Shown: positions 41,001 to 44,000 of the stretch, one piece after another
How positions within the stretch are numbered: position 1 is the stretch's first letter
Layout: each line of letters starts with the position of its first letter
NCBI GenBank assembly: GCA_905116865.2
Contig: CAJHNH020008532.1
Coordinates: 531,001 to 595,000 of the forward strand
Source: Candidula unifasciata
Taxonomy: Eukaryota; Mollusca; Gastropoda; Stylommatophora; Geomitridae
Direction: 5' to 3'
DNA: 64,000 nucleotides
The notes under the pieces: model-generated
Databases searched by the model: none
Told to the model about the DNA's origin: nothing
The model's input: the letters and a program-made list of their open reading frames with translations, nothing else
Made by a program: the position numbers and the translations under genes

Positions 41001-44000
41001 AACAACTCCAGAGCCAGGAAGTTGTTGCTGTTGGGGACCCCACTGCTGTACAAGATCAGCCCACGAGGTTCCACTGTGCGCAGCTGAAAGGCCAGAGATC
41101 TCTTCAAACTGTTCAATAAAACAAGAAAACCAATTCATTTATATAAATAAAAGAGGTGCAACAGATCTCCACTACACTCCCTCTTTTCTCTTGGACTGAT
41201 GGTCGCCCATTTATTGATGTTGTCTTCACACTTGTATCATTATCTACTTCTTATTCTCTTGCCTGCCTCTTGATTTCTTGGCTTTAACTTTTCCCTATAG
41301 AATGGTAACAATTCTTTGAAGTCTGTGCAATAATTAGTATCTTGGCATTATAATAATTTCAAGGTACCCTCAGCACTGGAACTCTTCAGCACTGGAGCTC
41401 TTCAGCACTGAAACTCTTCAGCACTGGAACTCTTCAGCACTGAAACTCTTCAGCACTGGAACTCTTCAGCACCAGAACTCTCCAGTACTGGAACTCTTCA
41501 GCACTGAAACTCTTTAGCACTGGAACTCTTCAGCACTGGAGCTCTTTAGCACCAGAACTCTCAGCACTGAAACTCTTGAGTACTGGAACTCTTCAGCATT
41601 GGAACTCTTTGTTGGCTGCTGATGCTGATGATGGAAATGTCTCAAGTGATGCGATGTCAGTTCTTAACTCAGCTAAAAAATATCAGAACATCCAAAAAAA
41701 ACTGGCTCATAAACAGCATCCAGTCTTTGAAAATAAAACTCTTTGGTGGATTTAAACGGCCCAGCGAATTAGAATGAACAGTTTGTTTACTAGGCCTGTC
41801 CTGCTCTTCATCTCCCACGACTGATGCATTTTTCCTTTACACAATGTTAATGTGCAATAATTACTGCCAGCTTGAAAAATAATGCTAATATTATTCTCTC
41901 CAGTTGTTTGGGTTGTTTACACACTTTGGGCAGAACCTGCATAAACAAGAATGCCATCTCAAGCAGATGCCCTACAACTAGACCCCTAAAGCTTTAGGAC
42001 ATTATGGAATGTCTATAATTCAACCCCAAATGGGACCCCAGTGCTTAAAAAAAATAAATGAAAGGTCCATGTCTAATATGTTCACTGGCTGTGCTCTCCA
42101 GTTGTTCTGGTTGTTCATCCCCACTGATCTGGACTTTGGTCAATAAGGTCCAGATGTGTCTGATAATGGACATGGATATTTAAAACAACTCGCAATTAAC
42201 TGGTTTGAATGTTTAACAAACATTCATAATCTGCTAATCTTTTGGGAGACAGGTCTGGCTAAACTTTCTAAAACCCATTGTATGCAGACTATGTGTACCT
42301 AAACCCAGAGAGGTAACTAAGACTGACATGTGTACCTAAACCCAAGCAGTAACAAAGACTGACATATGTACCTAAACCAGAGAGCAGTAACTAAGAACAG
42401 TAACTAAGACTTCAATGACTGAATGACCCCTAACTAAGACTGACATATGCTAAACCAGAGGCAATAACATTATGTTAAACCAGAGAGGTAACTAAGCAGA
42501 ATAGTACTAAGACTGACATATGTACCTAAACCCAGAGAGCCCCATATGTACCTAAACCAGAGAGCAGTAACTAAGACTGACATATGTACCTAAACCCAGA
42601 GAGCAGTAACTAAGACTGACATATGTACCTAAACCAGAGAGCAGTAACTAAGACTGACATATGTACCTAAACCAGAGAGCAGTAACTAAGACTGACATAT
42701 GTACCTAAACCAGAGAGCAGTAACTAAGACTGATATATGTACCTAAACCGGAGAGCAGTAACTAAGACTGACAAATGTACCTAAACCAGAGAGCAGTAAC
42801 TAAGACTGACATATGTACCTAAACCAGAGAGCAGTAACTAAGACTGACATATGTACCAACCAGATGCAGGTCCATGTCTAACTGGATGAAGTGATGAGCT
42901 CACCTTGGTCTATCCCAGGCAGAGATAGTGACGTGTGACTCGGGTGTGGTGAACGTGACCGGCTGTGATTCCATGAATGTATAAACCCAGTAACTAAGAC
43001 TGACATATGTACCTCATACTGACATATGTACCTGACCCTGGAGTAGTAACTAAGACTGACATATGTACCTAAACCCAGCTAAGACTGACATATGTACCTA
43101 AACCCAGAGAGCAGTAAACTAAGACTGACATATGTAACCTAAACCAGGTCCAGTACCTGGATACTGTCAGCCTGATAATGGACCTGGATATTTAAAACAA
43201 CATCCACAACCTTAACTAAGGTGTTAGCAGTAATAAGACTGACATATGTTAACAAGCAGTTCATTAATTTCATAAACCAGAGAGCAGTAACTAAGACTAA
43301 TGTACCTAAACCAGAGAGCAGAGACTGGGTACCTAAACAGAGCAGTAACTAAGACTGACATATGTACCTAAACCAGAGAGCAGTAACTAAGACTGACATA
43401 TGTACCTAAACCCACAGAGCAGTAACTAAGACTGATATATGTACCTAAACCACAGAGCAGTAACTAAGACTGACATATGTACCTAAACCACAGAGCAGTA
43501 ACTAAGACTGACATATGTACCTAAACCACAGAGCAGTAACTAAGACTGACATATGTACCTAAACCCACAGAGCAGTAACTAAGACTGACATATGTACCTA
43601 AACCAGAGAGCAGTAACTAAAGACTGAAGATGTGTACCTAAACCACAGAGCAGTAACTAAGACTGACATATGTACCTAAACCACAGAGCAGTAACTAAGA
43701 CTGACATATGTACCTAAACCACATAGCAGTAACTAAGACTGATATATGTACCTAAACCACAGAGCAGTAACTAAGACTGATATATGTACCTAAACCACAG
43801 AGCAGTAACTAAGACTGACATATGTACCTAAACCAGAGAGCAGTAACTAAGACTGACATATGTACCTAAACCACAGAGCAGTAACTAAGACTGACATATG
43901 TACCTAAACCAGAGAGCAGTAACTAAGACTGACATATGTACCTAAACCCAGAGAGCAGTAACTAAGACTAATGTACTGACACTATGACATATGTACCTAA